Below the pieces are notes generated by a model. The model saw only the letters and a program-made list of their open reading frames with translations, was not told the DNA's origin and did not search any database. DNA of 64,000 bases from Halobacillus litoralis. Lineage in GTDB: Bacteria; Bacillota; Bacilli; Bacillales; Halobacillaceae. The position numbers were made by a program, and so were the translations under genes. Each line of letters starts with the position of its first letter. Positions within the stretch are counted from its first letter, which is position 1. Of the stretch, positions 41,468 to 50,626 are shown piece by piece. Where the stretch lies: the NCBI RefSeq assembly GCF_009856415.1, contig NZ_WMEZ01000010.1, forward strand, positions 1-64,000. Reading direction: 5' to 3'.

Positions 41468-43534
41468 ATGAAGGAATACAAACTGCAAGGCTTATCCTGT
41501 GCGAACTGCGCAGCAGAAATGGAAGAGGAGATTCGCAAGCTCAATCATGGGGAAGACTCTGAGCTTCAGTTTTCATCGAGTAAATTGAGAGTCCAAGATG
41601 GCGTCGATATGGAAAAGGTACGCCGGATATTGAAATCCGACGGAGCTTCTCTTGTCGATGATGAGGGATCCCATGATCATAGTCATGGGCCAAACATGAA
41701 GCAGCTCGTCATTATTTCCTCGCTCATCTTTGGTGCGACCTTTTTATTGGAAGGAATGGTTGCCCCGTTCGTCATGATCGGCATGTATTTGGCTGCCATT
41801 GCGATCAGTGGTTATCAGACATTCTGGAAAGGTTTGAAAAACTTAACCCGGTTGAAGTTTAACATTGATACGTTGATGACGATTGCTCTCATCGGAGCCG
41901 TGGCTATCGGTGAATGGAAAGAAGCGACTCTTGTAGCCATTTTATTCGGACTGAATGAATATTTGGAAGGTCTCGGCATGGAAAAGGCACGCAGTTCGAT
42001 GGAGCAATTGCTGAAAGTTGCTCCTAAACAAGCGACACGCCTCCTGGCAGATGGTACGGAAGAAGTCGTCGGAATTGAAGACTTACAAGAGGGAGATCTT
42101 GTCCTTGTTAAAGCAGGCGAGAAAATCCCATCAGACGGTGTGATCATGGCCGGTTACAGCTCCGTAAATGAAGCAGCGATCACGGGAGAATCCCTGCCCG
42201 TGGACAAAAAGCCTGGTGAAAAGCTTTTTGGGGGAAGCATCAATAATGAAGGTCTGTTGAAAGTCGAAATTTCGAAAGCTTACCATGACTCTTCGCTCGC
42301 TAAAATTCTTCAGTTAGTGGAAGAAGCGCAGGAGAGAAAGACACCGACAGAGCTCTTCATCAACCGCTTTGCTAAATACTATACACCGTTGATCATGGTC
42401 ATTGCCGGACTTGTCATGGTATTTCCACCACTGCTTTTCTCTGCAACCTGGGGAGGTTCTTTTTACCAGGGACTGGCGGTTCTTATTGTCGGTTGTCCCT
42501 GTGCCTTGATTTTGTCCTCCCCTATTGCGATTCTCTCCGGAATTACGAAAAACGCACGGAACGGCATTCTCGTCAAAGGTGGAGCTTTTCTTGAACAGCT
42601 TGGAAAAATTGAAAGCATTGCTTTTGATAAAACGGGTACGCTGACAAAAGGTGAGCCAAAAGTGCATGCGGTGAACGTTTATGAAGAGGAACGTTTCTTC
42701 TCGGTGGCCCATGCCGTTGAAAGAAATTCCTCCCACCCGATTGCGAGAGCGATCTTAGAAGATGAACGTGTCCAACAGGCGGATTCTTTGGAACCTTCTT
42801 CCGTTGATACGATTCCTGGAAAAGGCGTCCGTGCGGTCATTGAAGATCAAACCTATTATGTGGGAAGCGAACAGACGTTGACGCATGTAACTCTTTCAGA
42901 GGGTATAAAAGCAGACATCGACAAGCTTAAGGAAGATGGATTCACCCTTGTCATCGTTTCTGATGAAAAAGAAGTGCTTGGGATGTTCGGCGTAGCGGAT
43001 GAAGTGCGGGAAGAAAGTCGTACGCTGATGAAGCGTCTCCATTCCTTAGGGATCAAGCATACGATCATGTTGACCGGTGACCACGAAAAGACGGCTGGCA
43101 AAGTGGCTGCGGAAATTGGCGTCACTGATGTCCATGCACAGCTGTTGCCAGATCAAAAAGTTGAAAAAGTCGACGAATTAAAAAGAAATTCCAAACTCGC
43201 CATGATTGGAGACGGGATCAATGATGCCCCTGCTCTTGCGATGGCTGATTTAGGGATAGCCATGGGGAAAGGAACGGATAGTGCGATTGAAACCGCTGAT
43301 ATCGTTCTCATGCAGGACCACCTCGGCAAACTGCCGAACGCCTTCCGGATCGCGAAACGGGTGAATGCCGTCGTCAAATGGAATATTGGTATCGCGCTCG
43401 GGTTGAAAGTCATTGCCCTTCTTCTCACGATTCCAGGATGGCTCACCCTTTGGTTCGCCATTCTTGCCGATATGGGCGCAACGATCCTCGTCACGCTCAT
43501 TAGCCTGACCATCCTCCTCATGAAAGATGAGTAA
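41468..43534 (+). CDS. heavy-metal P-type ATPase (Zn/Cd/Co efflux)
   Basis: A 688-residue P1B ATPase. N-terminal HMA-like domain with CANC (11-14), a short His stretch HDHSHG (about 68-74), eight membrane segments with the CPC motif at 343-345, phosphorylation site D387 in DKTGT, TGES, and the nucleotide-domain motif around SSHPIARA. The hinge GDGINDAPALA is present. CPC plus a CzrA-type regulator points to Zn(II)/Cd(II) export. Same operon as the repressor; ends at a strong terminator. Confidence 0.93.
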   Translation: MKEYKLQGLSCANCAAEMEEEIRKLNHGEDSELQFSSSKLRVQDGVDMEKVRRILKSDGASLVDDEGSHDHSHGPNMKQLVIISSLIFGATFLLEGMVAPFVMIGMYLAAIAISGYQTFWKGLKNLTRLKFNIDTLMTIALIGAVAIGEWKEATLVAILFGLNEYLEGLGMEKARSSMEQLLKVAPKQATRLLADGTEEVVGIEDLQEGDLVLVKAGEKIPSDGVIMAGYSSVNEAAITGESLPVDKKPGEKLFGGSINNEGLLKVEISKAYHDSSLAKILQLVEEAQERKTPTELFINRFAKYYTPLIMVIAGLVMVFPPLLFSATWGGSFYQGLAVLIVGCPCALILSSPIAILSGITKNARNGILVKGGAFLEQLGKIESIAFDKTGTLTKGEPKVHAVNVYEEERFFSVAHAVERNSSHPIARAILEDERVQQADSLEPSSVDTIPGKGVRAVIEDQTYYVGSEQTLTHVTLSEGIKADIDKLKEDGFTLVIVSDEKEVLGMFGVADEVREESRTLMKRLHSLGIKHTIMLTGDHEKTAGKVAAEIGVTDVHAQLLPDQKVEKVDELKRNSKLAMIGDGINDAPALAMADLGIAMGKGTDSAIETADIVLMQDHLGKLPNAFRIAKRVNAVVKWNIGIALGLKVIALLLTIPGWLTLWFAILADMGATILVTLISLTILLMKDE

Positions 43535-43550
43535 TAAATGGATATAACCC

Positions 43551-43597
43551 CCACACCAGGTCATCCAAATACTGGATGACCTGGTGTGGTTTTATTT
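43551..43597 (+). terminator. terminator (ACCAGGTCATCC family)
   Basis: ACACCAGGTCATCCA / TGGATGACCTGGTGT, 15-bp perfect stem, then TTTTATTT. Same motif family as the cydDC terminator. Confidence 0.9.
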
Positions 43598-43797
43598 GGA
43601 AGAAATATAGGCTGAGTGGACCGTTTTTGTTTTGTGTGTGACTTTTGCGTTTGTGATGAGGTGCATAAAGGGAAATGTCTCTCATGGTCGTACGGTAAAT
43701 AGTGGCTTTATTTCCGTCAAAACCATCTGTCTGACATACATACTTTTGCTACGAAAAGACGACGATAAACCATATATAAAGAGTGAGGATAATGGCT
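43598..43797 (+). other. spacer before murE-like gene
   Basis: About 200 bp with no recognisable gene or clear promoter. The 104-codon ORF running through it shares its frame with no known protein and overlaps the murE-like start, so it was not accepted. Confidence 0.4.
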
Positions 43798-45291
43798 ATG
43801 AAGATACAATTCGAACATATAAAAAAACTTCATATCAAACATATTTACGGCCCCCTTCAACAAGAGGTGAGAACTCTTGCTTTTCATTCCAAAAGAGTCG
43901 AACCAGCAGCCGCTTTTTTTTGTTTAAAGGGGGAAAACTTTGATGGTCATGAATATATCGAAGAAGCCATCGGTCTGGGAGCTGCCACAATCATCGGCAG
44001 TGATGAAAAGGTGCTGGAGGATCTTTCAAGGATCTACGACCGTACCACCTTCTTGCTTGTAGACAATGTCCGTTCCGTTATGTCTGTTTTTTCTAAGGAT
44101 TTCTTCGGATTTGCAGATGAAGAACTGAAAACCATTGGCGTAACCGGAACAAACGGCAAGACGACTGTCACGGCCTATATCCGATCACTATTGACTTTGC
44201 TTGGCCTTCCGACTGGTTCGATCGGCACGACAGGGATCTGGTCATCGAAACGGAAATTACAATATAAGAAAAGTACGCCAACAACGCCTGAGTCCCTGGA
44301 TCTGCACCGGATTTTCCGAGACCTTAGAAACTTGGATGATGAAGGCGCAGTCATGGAGGTTTCTTCGATTGCTCTTGATCAGTGCAGGGTAGAGGGCATT
44401 CAATATGATGTGGCTGTTCATACGAACTTTTCTGAAGAACACTTGGAATACCACCGGACGATCGATCATTACAGGGAATGTAAAATGCGTTTGTTCAACC
44501 AGGCGAACCACCGTGTTGTCAACATTGATGATGAGGGAATGGCTTCTGAGCTGTTAGCAATGGGGAAGGATGGTCTTCTGACATACAGTATTGAAGGACA
44601 CCCCCAGGCCGATTTGTCCGCAGAAAACATTGAGGTTATGGAAAAAGGGTCTCTTTTCGATCTTTCCTATGAGGGAGACACGAAAAAAGTCTTCGTTCCC
44701 GTCTATGGCACCTACAATGTCGCGAATGTACTGGCCGCAATCGCTACAGCCTTCCATCTAGACTATTCTTGGGAGGAAGTGTTGGACGTGCTTCCAAATA
44801 TGGAAGGGCCTGAAGGAAGATTCCAGGTCATTGAAACGCCTCTGAATCAAAAAGTGATTTTGGATTACGCGCATACACCCGTAGCCTTGAACAGGTTGCT
44901 GGAGGAGGTCAAGAAGCTTGATCACAAACGCTTGATCGTCATGATTGCAGGCATTGGCATCCGGGATTTCAACAAAATGCCCAAGATGGCAAAAACGATT
45001 GAAGGAAAAGCAGATGAAGTGATCGTCACGGTCGATCACCCTGGCTATCATGACCCACAAGCCGTGGTCGATCAGGTGATGACTGGCTTTACTAATCCAA
45101 ACGCTTCGAACATTCATCCAACATTGACGAGGGAAGAAGGCGTTCGTAAATCCATGCAGTTGGGAGAAGAAGGAGATATTATTCTTTTGACGAGTGGCTG
45201 CATCAACAATTCGCAAATCGTCAAAGGTGAAGAAATTCCTCACTCGGACGAAAAAATCATAGAGAGCTTTTTCCCATCGGTCGCTCAATAA
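43798..45291 (+). CDS. Mur ligase, MurE paralogue with altered specificity motif
   Basis: A 497-residue Mur ligase of MurE architecture. ATP loop GTNGKTT (K121), substrate motifs STPTTPESLDLHR and the MEVSSIALDQCRVEGIQYDVAVHTNFSEEHLEYHRTIDHY segment, and the C-terminal DYAHTPVALNRLLEEV. Where mDAP-adding MurE has DNPR-x-EDP, this protein has D413HPGYHDP, lacking the Arg that reads meso-DAP. It stands alone, away from mur/dcw genes. It may add another amino acid to a muramyl or other precursor. ATG 43798 has GAGTGAGG 9 nt upstream; GTG 43783 and ATG 43792 are alternatives. Confidence 0.83.
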   Translation: MKIQFEHIKKLHIKHIYGPLQQEVRTLAFHSKRVEPAAAFFCLKGENFDGHEYIEEAIGLGAATIIGSDEKVLEDLSRIYDRTTFLLVDNVRSVMSVFSKDFFGFADEELKTIGVTGTNGKTTVTAYIRSLLTLLGLPTGSIGTTGIWSSKRKLQYKKSTPTTPESLDLHRIFRDLRNLDDEGAVMEVSSIALDQCRVEGIQYDVAVHTNFSEEHLEYHRTIDHYRECKMRLFNQANHRVVNIDDEGMASELLAMGKDGLLTYSIEGHPQADLSAENIEVMEKGSLFDLSYEGDTKKVFVPVYGTYNVANVLAAIATAFHLDYSWEEVLDVLPNMEGPEGRFQVIETPLNQKVILDYAHTPVALNRLLEEVKKLDHKRLIVMIAGIGIRDFNKMPKMAKTIEGKADEVIVTVDHPGYHDPQAVVDQVMTGFTNPNASNIHPTLTREEGVRKSMQLGEEGDIILLTSGCINNSQIVKGEEIPHSDEKIIESFFPSVAQ

Positions 45292-45296
45292 AAAAG

Positions 45297-45325
45297 CATC
45301 CAGTCTCAGCTCTTGAGACTGGATG
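45297..45325. terminator. bidirectional terminator
   Basis: CATCCAGTCTCA / TGAGACTGGATG. The A run on the left makes it stronger for the minus-strand gene. Confidence 0.85.
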
Positions 45326-45333
45326 TTTCTCTG

Positions 45334-45873
45334 TTAATCAAACGTTTGTTCAACGCATCGTTTGTACTCGTAAAAGTATTCCGGCACCTCATCAGGATTC
45401 AGTCCGTTTGTCATCACGGCAACGATGGATTGATTGTACCATTTCTGGGCATCAGCACCTGCGTTGAAGTTTTTCCAAACATCGTCACCGTAAATTTCAA
45501 TATCTTTCTGCAGTGAGCGTAAGTTATCCAGTTTATCGGCTATAATTAACGCCTTCACTTCAAACGAGGCTTCCCTGACGGTGTCGATGGTATGCTGTTT
45601 TCTTTCTTGCCATGGCTTGCTTTTATCTTCTGTATGAGCGGCTACAAGATCTCTGACATCCATACCGAATTCACGTTCAATATCCCGGAGGGTGTAGCTG
45701 GTGTCTTCGACCACATCATGAAGGTAACCGGCACAAATCAGCTCTTCACGGAACCCTGCATTCTTTAAGAGATCCGCAACCCGGATGGGATGGACCACAT
45801 AGTCTTCCGAAGAGTTTTTCCGCTTTTGCCCATGGTGGGCTTTGGCTGCGAATGCTTTCGCTTTTTCAATCAT
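45334..45873 (-). CDS. HD-domain protein, small alarmone hydrolase-like
   Basis: A 179-residue RelA/SpoT-type HD hydrolase without synthetase or regulatory domains. Motifs: HHGQKRKNSSEDYVVHP (first His), GYLHDVVEDT (HD...ED) and ADKLDNLRSL (last Asp with N). This is the SAH/MESH1-like architecture that removes pyrophosphate from (p)ppGpp. Stand-alone; no partner synthetase nearby. Confidence 0.86.
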   Translation of the reverse strand: MIEKAKAFAAKAHHGQKRKNSSEDYVVHPIRVADLLKNAGFREELICAGYLHDVVEDTSYTLRDIEREFGMDVRDLVAAHTEDKSKPWQERKQHTIDTVREASFEVKALIIADKLDNLRSLQKDIEIYGDDVWKNFNAGADAQKWYNQSIVAVMTNGLNPDEVPEYFYEYKRCVEQTFD

Positions 45874-45944
45874 CGACTACACGCTCCTTTTTTTGTTCAT
45901 CATAACAAATAAAGGGGCAGAATGATTGCAAAAAGTGATAAAGG

Positions 45945-45974
45945 TTGATTAAATAAGAATGGATATTATATAAT
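45945..45974 (+). promoter_or_regulatory. sigma-A promoter
   Basis: TTGATT (45945-45950), 18 bp, TATAAT (45969-45974), ahead of the riboflavin kinase-like gene. No FMN riboswitch (RFN element) is visible in the 130-bp spacer. Confidence 0.65.
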
Positions 45975-46014
45975 TAATAGGTTTAATCAACAGGTTGAAG
46001 GGGATGCTTTGCAA

Positions 46015-46947
46015 ATGGAAATGATTGAAGTACAAGGACAACCGCCTCACAACTCAGAGCCCGTCGTATTAATCATCGGGAAGATGGATGGTGTGCATTT
46101 AGGGCATCAGTCTCTCCTCCAGGAGGCAGAAAGGCTGGCGATAGACGAAGATAAAATTGCTGTGTACGGTTTTTCTGATCACCCGAAATGGGTGCTGAGA
46201 GGCGATGAATCATTCAAATATTCACTATCGACGACTGAAGATCGCCAAACCCGTTTGGAGCAATTCGGTGTCGATCGTTATTATCACGTCCATTTTACAA
46301 AAGAATATGCAAAGACATCTCCTGAAGAATTCGTGCTTCAGCACTTGAACCGGTTGAACGTCCGTCATGTGATCGTCGGTGAGGACTTTCGTTTCGGCAA
46401 AGGGAGAGGGTCCGATGCTGAAGGGCTGGCAGAACTCTGTCAGCAAATCGGGGCAGGTGTTTCAATTGTCCCCGGTGTCCAGCTTCACGACAGAAAAGTG
46501 AGCAGTACGGATATCCGCACACATGTGACGCAAGGACGGATGGAAGCCGCTCAAGCGATGCTTGGACGACCTTTTGAAATCACAGGGGTCGTGGAAAAAG
46601 GCGAGCAGCTTGGCAGACAATTAGGCTTTCCAACATTGAATGTTGGAGGGATTGATGAATATGTCAAAGTGAAACCAGGGGTCTACCTCGGCCTTGTGAA
46701 AAAAGTCCAGGAAGCGCCTGAATACTATTACACGTTAATTAGTGCCGGCTATCGTCCGACGGTCAACGGGGATTCTTATAAGGTTGAAGCTTACCTCCTG
46801 GATTTTTCCGGTGACCTGTACGACCAAAAAGTAACCGTCCAATTCCTGCGCCACATGCGCGATGAAGAGAATTTCGACGGGATGGATGCATTGATTGAAC
46901 AAATGCACCAGGATGAAAAGAATGCACGTGCGATTTTAGGCTTATAA
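46015..46947 (+). CDS. bifunctional riboflavin kinase/FAD synthetase-family protein
   Basis: A ~310-residue RibF-like protein. The N-terminal FAD synthetase domain shows IGKMDGVHLGHQSLL (usual IGxFDGVHxGH), FSDHPKWVL, VGEDFRFGKGRGSD and KVSSTDIRTHVTQG. The C-terminal flavokinase domain shows GRQLGFPTLNV and the SAGYRPTVNG / VEAYLLDFSGDLYDQ segments. The Phe to Met change in the nucleotide motif and its position away from truB-ribC-rpsO suggest a paralogue. TTG 46009 is an alternative start. Confidence 0.82.
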   Translation: MEMIEVQGQPPHNSEPVVLIIGKMDGVHLGHQSLLQEAERLAIDEDKIAVYGFSDHPKWVLRGDESFKYSLSTTEDRQTRLEQFGVDRYYHVHFTKEYAKTSPEEFVLQHLNRLNVRHVIVGEDFRFGKGRGSDAEGLAELCQQIGAGVSIVPGVQLHDRKVSSTDIRTHVTQGRMEAAQAMLGRPFEITGVVEKGEQLGRQLGFPTLNVGGIDEYVKVKPGVYLGLVKKVQEAPEYYYTLISAGYRPTVNGDSYKVEAYLLDFSGDLYDQKVTVQFLRHMRDEENFDGMDALIEQMHQDEKNARAILGL

Positions 46948-46980
46948 ACCATACTGACATCTTAGAAAGGAGGAAGCACC

Positions 46981-47229
46981 ATGGGAATTGTCGTTGTTGA
47001 AGTTTGTGATGGTAACTTGATCAATGAAATGGATATCGAAAGCATTATTGAATCCGAATACCCGGAAGTGGCGGTACTCATTAGTGAATGCCTTTCCTTC
47101 TGCGGCATGTGTGCCCTCCGTCCGTACGCCCTTGTCAATAACCAGCGGGTATTTGGTAAAACACCCGAAGAAGCATTGCAGAAAATCCGCGCAAAAATCG
47201 AAGAAGAATTAGCGATTTACGCTGAATAA
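46981..47229 (+). CDS. yuzB: YuzB-family protein (DUF1450)
   Basis: An 82-residue protein with the CLSFCGMCALRPYALVNNQRVFGKTPEEAL segment that marks the YuzB/DUF1450 family. The closely spaced Cys (C-x3-C-x2-C) suggest a metal or thioredoxin-like role, not established. AAAGGAGG 8 nt before ATG. Lies between the RibF-like gene and the DUF1189 gene with short spacers, so probably in one operon. Confidence 0.8.
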   Translation: MGIVVVEVCDGNLINEMDIESIIESEYPEVAVLISECLSFCGMCALRPYALVNNQRVFGKTPEEALQKIRAKIEEELAIYAE

Positions 47230-47243
47230 GGCAGGAGAAGACC

Positions 47244-47732
47244 ATGGTTTTTTTTGATTCACTGATCAACAGCTTGCGTTTGCCGAAAAAAGAAGCGATG
47301 TTCCACTTGAACCGGAAAGGCATCACCCATACGATCGGTTATTTGTTCGTATTGCTGCTATTGCTCTTTTTACCGGACATGGTGATCTCGATCTTGTATT
47401 TAGAGACGAACCTGACAGAGGTATCGCGGGGGATGTACATGGCACAATTTCTCGTTTTCTACCCTCTGCTGATCGTTTTTCTCATCCTTGTCGGAGTCTC
47501 CATTCTTGCCGGCGGAAGCCTGCTTATGCGCAAAGCTCTTTCACGAAAGCTTGCGTACCAGCAGCTGTGGAAGTTGACCGCCTATGCTTGTACACTGCCT
47601 TTGATTTTGAGCGTGTTATTAAAATATTTGACCGTACCCAACGCCATCAGCGCCCTTATTTTTATGGCGATCTTCGTTTACTACATGTATCGAATGATTA
47701 CGGTTTATCCAAAAGTACCAGCGAAACCTTGA
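47244..47732 (+). CDS. DUF1189-like membrane protein
   Basis: A 162-residue protein that opens with FFDSLINSLRLPKKEAMFHLNRKGITHTIGY, the typical start of DUF1189 (MalA-like) proteins, followed by about four hydrophobic segments. It is shorter than most DUF1189 proteins (~250), lacking the extracytoplasmic domain between helices. Function unknown. GCAGGAG site; 14 bp after yuzB. Confidence 0.7.
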   Translation: MVFFDSLINSLRLPKKEAMFHLNRKGITHTIGYLFVLLLLLFLPDMVISILYLETNLTEVSRGMYMAQFLVFYPLLIVFLILVGVSILAGGSLLMRKALSRKLAYQQLWKLTAYACTLPLILSVLLKYLTVPNAISALIFMAIFVYYMYRMITVYPKVPAKP

Positions 47733-47810
47733 GTTCTCGCGGGTACTTTTTCTATTTGTCTTTTTTATATGTTAGAATATTCATTATTTAATGAAAAAAG
47801 GTGGGGTATG

Positions 47811-48647
47811 ATGACAAGAGCGTTAGTTTTGCAATCAGATTTTGGAATTAGTGATGGAGCTGTAAGTGCCATGCATGGGGTGGCGCATTCTGTTGATCAT
47901 CAATTGTCGATCTTCGATTTGACGCATGACATCCCACCTTTCAATATTTGGGAAGGTTCTTACAGGTTGTGGCAGACGATGGCCTACTGGTCTGAAGGGA
48001 CGGTCTTCGTATCCGTCGTGGACCCTGGGGTAGGGTCCACACGAAAAAGTATTGGTGTGAAAACAGGTTCCGGTCATTTTATCATCACACCGGATAATGG
48101 AACACTGACTCATGTCGCCAGGACTGAGGGAATCGTTGAAGTAAGGGAAATTGATGAAAAAGTGAACCGCCTGCCAAGATCCGGAGAATCCTACACCTTT
48201 CATGGCCGGGATGTTTACGCCTTTACCGGAGCACGTTTGGCGGCCGGAGTCATCACTTTTGATGAAGTCGGACCTTCCCTTGATCCAGACTCCATTGAGC
48301 GTATTTCCGTCAAAGACCCCACTATTGAAGAATCGACGGTCTCGGGCATCATAGATATCCTTGATATCCGGTTCGGCAACCTTTGGACAAACATTCCGCG
48401 TGACTTTTTCAATCAAATGGGGGTCCATTATGGAGACACTCTGAACGTGTCCATTTTGCATAACGGAGATGAAGTTTATCATAATTCCATGACCTTCGGA
48501 CGCTCGTTCGCAGATACCCATAAAGGTGAACCGCTCGTCTATGTGAACAGTCTTGATAACTTAGCGGTGGCGATCAATCAAGGCTCATTCGCCAGGGCCT
48601 ACAACATCCGAACAGGATCGAATTGGACGATCCATTTTGAAAAATAA
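47811..48647 (+). CDS. S-adenosyl-L-methionine hydrolase (adenosine-forming), DUF62
   Basis: A 278-residue SAM hydroxide adenosyltransferase. Family motifs: LQSDFGISDGAVSAMHGV (conserved Asp), DPGVGSTRKSIGVKTGSGHFIITPDNGTLT, TFHGRDVYAFTGARLAAG (RDVxAP region) and GNLWTNIP. It splits SAM to adenosine and methionine; the physiological purpose is unclear. ATG 47811 (or 47808) follows AAAGGTGGGG; the frame before it is not coding. Confidence 0.9.
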   Translation: MTRALVLQSDFGISDGAVSAMHGVAHSVDHQLSIFDLTHDIPPFNIWEGSYRLWQTMAYWSEGTVFVSVVDPGVGSTRKSIGVKTGSGHFIITPDNGTLTHVARTEGIVEVREIDEKVNRLPRSGESYTFHGRDVYAFTGARLAAGVITFDEVGPSLDPDSIERISVKDPTIEESTVSGIIDILDIRFGNLWTNIPRDFFNQMGVHYGDTLNVSILHNGDEVYHNSMTFGRSFADTHKGEPLVYVNSLDNLAVAINQGSFARAYNIRTGSNWTIHFEK

Positions 48648-48761
48648 CTTCCCGCTTCTGCGAGGAGTTATTTCTTGTCTATGAGCAAAATAAAAGCTTG
48701 GGAGGACGCGCTGTGCTACACTTACCCATGTAAAACCTTTACAAGAAAAGGAGAATGATCA

Positions 48762-49586
48762 ATGAAGACAGTTACGCTACATAGCACCATTGAAATGCCT
48801 CAATTAGGCTTTGGTGTTTGGCAAGTCGAAGAAAAAGACGCGGTTCCAGCCGTTACAAAAGCGATTGAAACAGGCTACCGTTCGATTGATACAGCAGCGA
48901 TTTATGGGAACGAAAAACAAGTCGGTGAAGCGATCCGCCAGAGTGGTGTAGCTCGTGACGAATTGTTCATTACGACAAAGGTCTGGAACACAGACCAAGG
49001 ATACGAAAATACATTGAAGGCTTTTGAAACAAGCCTCGATAAACTTGGGTTAGACTATGTGGACCTTTATTTGATCCACTGGCCGACACCAGAATATGAT
49101 GATTACGTAGAAACATACAAAGCGCTCGAACGGCTGCAAAAAGACGGCAAAGTCAAAGCCATCGGTGTATGTAACTTCGATATCGACCACTTGCAGCGTC
49201 TGCTTGATGAATGTGACGTAAAGCCGGCGGTCAACCAGGTCGAGTGCCACCCATTCCTGGCACAAAACGAACTGAAAGACTTCTGCCGCGACAATGGTAT
49301 TCTGCTTGAAGCATGGAGCCCATTGATGCAAGGTGGAGAAGTATTGAAAAATGATACGATCCAGTCCATCGCTAAAAAGCATGGCAAAACACCAGCGCAA
49401 GTCATTATCCGCTGGCACTTGCAAAACGACACGGTCGTTATTCCGAAGTCTGTCACGCCATCCCGCATCGAAGAGAACTTCGACGTGTTTGATTTTGATC
49501 TGACAGCCGACGATATGGCTGCCATCAACAAGCTGGACCGCGGCGAGCGCAAAGGCCCGAAACCATCTGAAATGAACGTGCGATAA
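48762..49586 (+). CDS. aldo/keto reductase
   Basis: A 274-residue NADPH-dependent AKR with catalytic tetrad D43, Y48 (IDTAAIYGNE), K73 (TTKVWN) and H106 (LIHWPTP). Signature segments are GVCNFDIDHLQRLL and the cofactor loop IPKSVTPSRIEENFDVFDFDL. It resembles YtbE/YvgN-type enzymes that detoxify methylglyoxal and other aldehydes. GAAAAGGAGAATG start region; own terminator. Confidence 0.93.
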   Translation: MKTVTLHSTIEMPQLGFGVWQVEEKDAVPAVTKAIETGYRSIDTAAIYGNEKQVGEAIRQSGVARDELFITTKVWNTDQGYENTLKAFETSLDKLGLDYVDLYLIHWPTPEYDDYVETYKALERLQKDGKVKAIGVCNFDIDHLQRLLDECDVKPAVNQVECHPFLAQNELKDFCRDNGILLEAWSPLMQGGEVLKNDTIQSIAKKHGKTPAQVIIRWHLQNDTVVIPKSVTPSRIEENFDVFDFDLTADDMAAINKLDRGERKGPKPSEMNVR

Positions 49587-49592
49587 ATAGAG

Positions 49593-49623
49593 AAAGACTG
49601 CCCTTCGGTGGCAGTCTTTTTTT
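49593..49623 (+). terminator. terminator
   Basis: AAAGACTGCC / GGCAGTCTTT with loop CTTCGGT and a run of T. Confidence 0.92.
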
Positions 49624-49674
49624 ATGGACAAAGGAGTGAGGATGGATTTTAATAAAGAAGAAAGGAGTGGACTC

Positions 49675-50616
49675 ATGAACATAAAACCCCGCGTCATCCC
49701 ACCTGACATTAACCATTTAGAAATGCTGCTGCAACGTCTCAAACCTAACCACCCTGTAACCCCTCAATTGGAAGAAATGCTCTCCACGAAACTAGCCGGC
49801 TGGAACGGCGAACAATCCCTTGATTTTCACCTCGATTACTTGGATGAACCTCATTCCATCCTTCACAACCTCCGCCTCTATGATGACCACCACTTTTTCC
49901 AAATCGACACCCTGATCTTGTTCCCTACATTCATCCTGATCATTGAAGCAAAGAATATGAAAGGTCAAATAATCATTCACCGCGAGAAAAAAGAAATGCG
50001 TCGCGACCTGGAAGGGTTTCAGGACCCCGTGGAGCAAGCAGAGAGGCAAAAAGATTTGCTCGAAGAATGGTTGCTGCGGCATATGGGGCTTAGGGTGCCG
50101 GTAAATTTTCTAGTTGTTTTTACGAATCGAAGGTGTGTTCTTGAATTTGACTCGTCTGACTCTCAGATTCATGAAAAAGTGGTACGTGCCACATCGTTGA
50201 TTGGTGCGATTGAAAGGAAGAAAGAGTTTTATCAGGAAAAAGTTCTGACGCGGATTGATTTGATTCGTGTCGAGCGTGCGCTTGCTGATGCTCACCAAGA
50301 ACTTGTCCCTGATTATACGAAACGGTTCAACCTGAATTACTCTGATCTGCAGAAAGGGGTAAGGTGTCCGGAGTGTGGCAAGTATTTTATGAAGAGGGCC
50401 AAGGAAAAATGGAAATGCTCCATGTGCTCTTATAGCTCTTACCGTGCACATGAACAAGCTTTGCGAGAATATGCGGCGTTAGTATCAAAGGTAATTAGTA
50501 ATAAAGAAGCTCAGGAATTCCTTAAGATAAGTTCTAGGCATGTGGTTTATCGGATTCTTTCTGAATATGCAAGAAGTACAGTCGGTGGAGGGAAATATAT
50601 CAAGTATCTGCTCTAG
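49675..50616 (+). CDS. NERD-domain protein with C-terminal zinc ribbon
   Basis: A 313-residue protein. The NERD (nuclease-related) core spans about 40-160: GEQSLDFHLDYLDEPHSILHNLRL...FQIDTLILFPTFILIIEAKNMKGQI, with the D...E-x-K of a restriction-like fold. Near residue 235 is a zinc ribbon CPECGKYFMKRAKEKWKCSMC, and a helical end follows. A DNA-processing role is inferred. Two ribosome sites precede two in-frame ATGs (49642 and 49675); the second gives the usual family opening MNIKPRVIP. Confidence 0.83.
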   Translation: MNIKPRVIPPDINHLEMLLQRLKPNHPVTPQLEEMLSTKLAGWNGEQSLDFHLDYLDEPHSILHNLRLYDDHHFFQIDTLILFPTFILIIEAKNMKGQIIIHREKKEMRRDLEGFQDPVEQAERQKDLLEEWLLRHMGLRVPVNFLVVFTNRRCVLEFDSSDSQIHEKVVRATSLIGAIERKKEFYQEKVLTRIDLIRVERALADAHQELVPDYTKRFNLNYSDLQKGVRCPECGKYFMKRAKEKWKCSMCSYSSYRAHEQALREYAALVSKVISNKEAQEFLKISSRHVVYRILSEYARSTVGGGKYIKYLL

Positions 50617-50626
50617 GGGGATAGCT

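Noticed and set aside
43632-43943. 104-codon ORF before and into the murE-like gene
   Set aside because: Out of frame with the Mur ligase, which has clear homology from its start; no ribosome site.
45874-46014. FMN riboswitch before the RibF-like gene
   Set aside because: No RFN-element consensus was found in this spacer; only a sigma-A promoter is visible.
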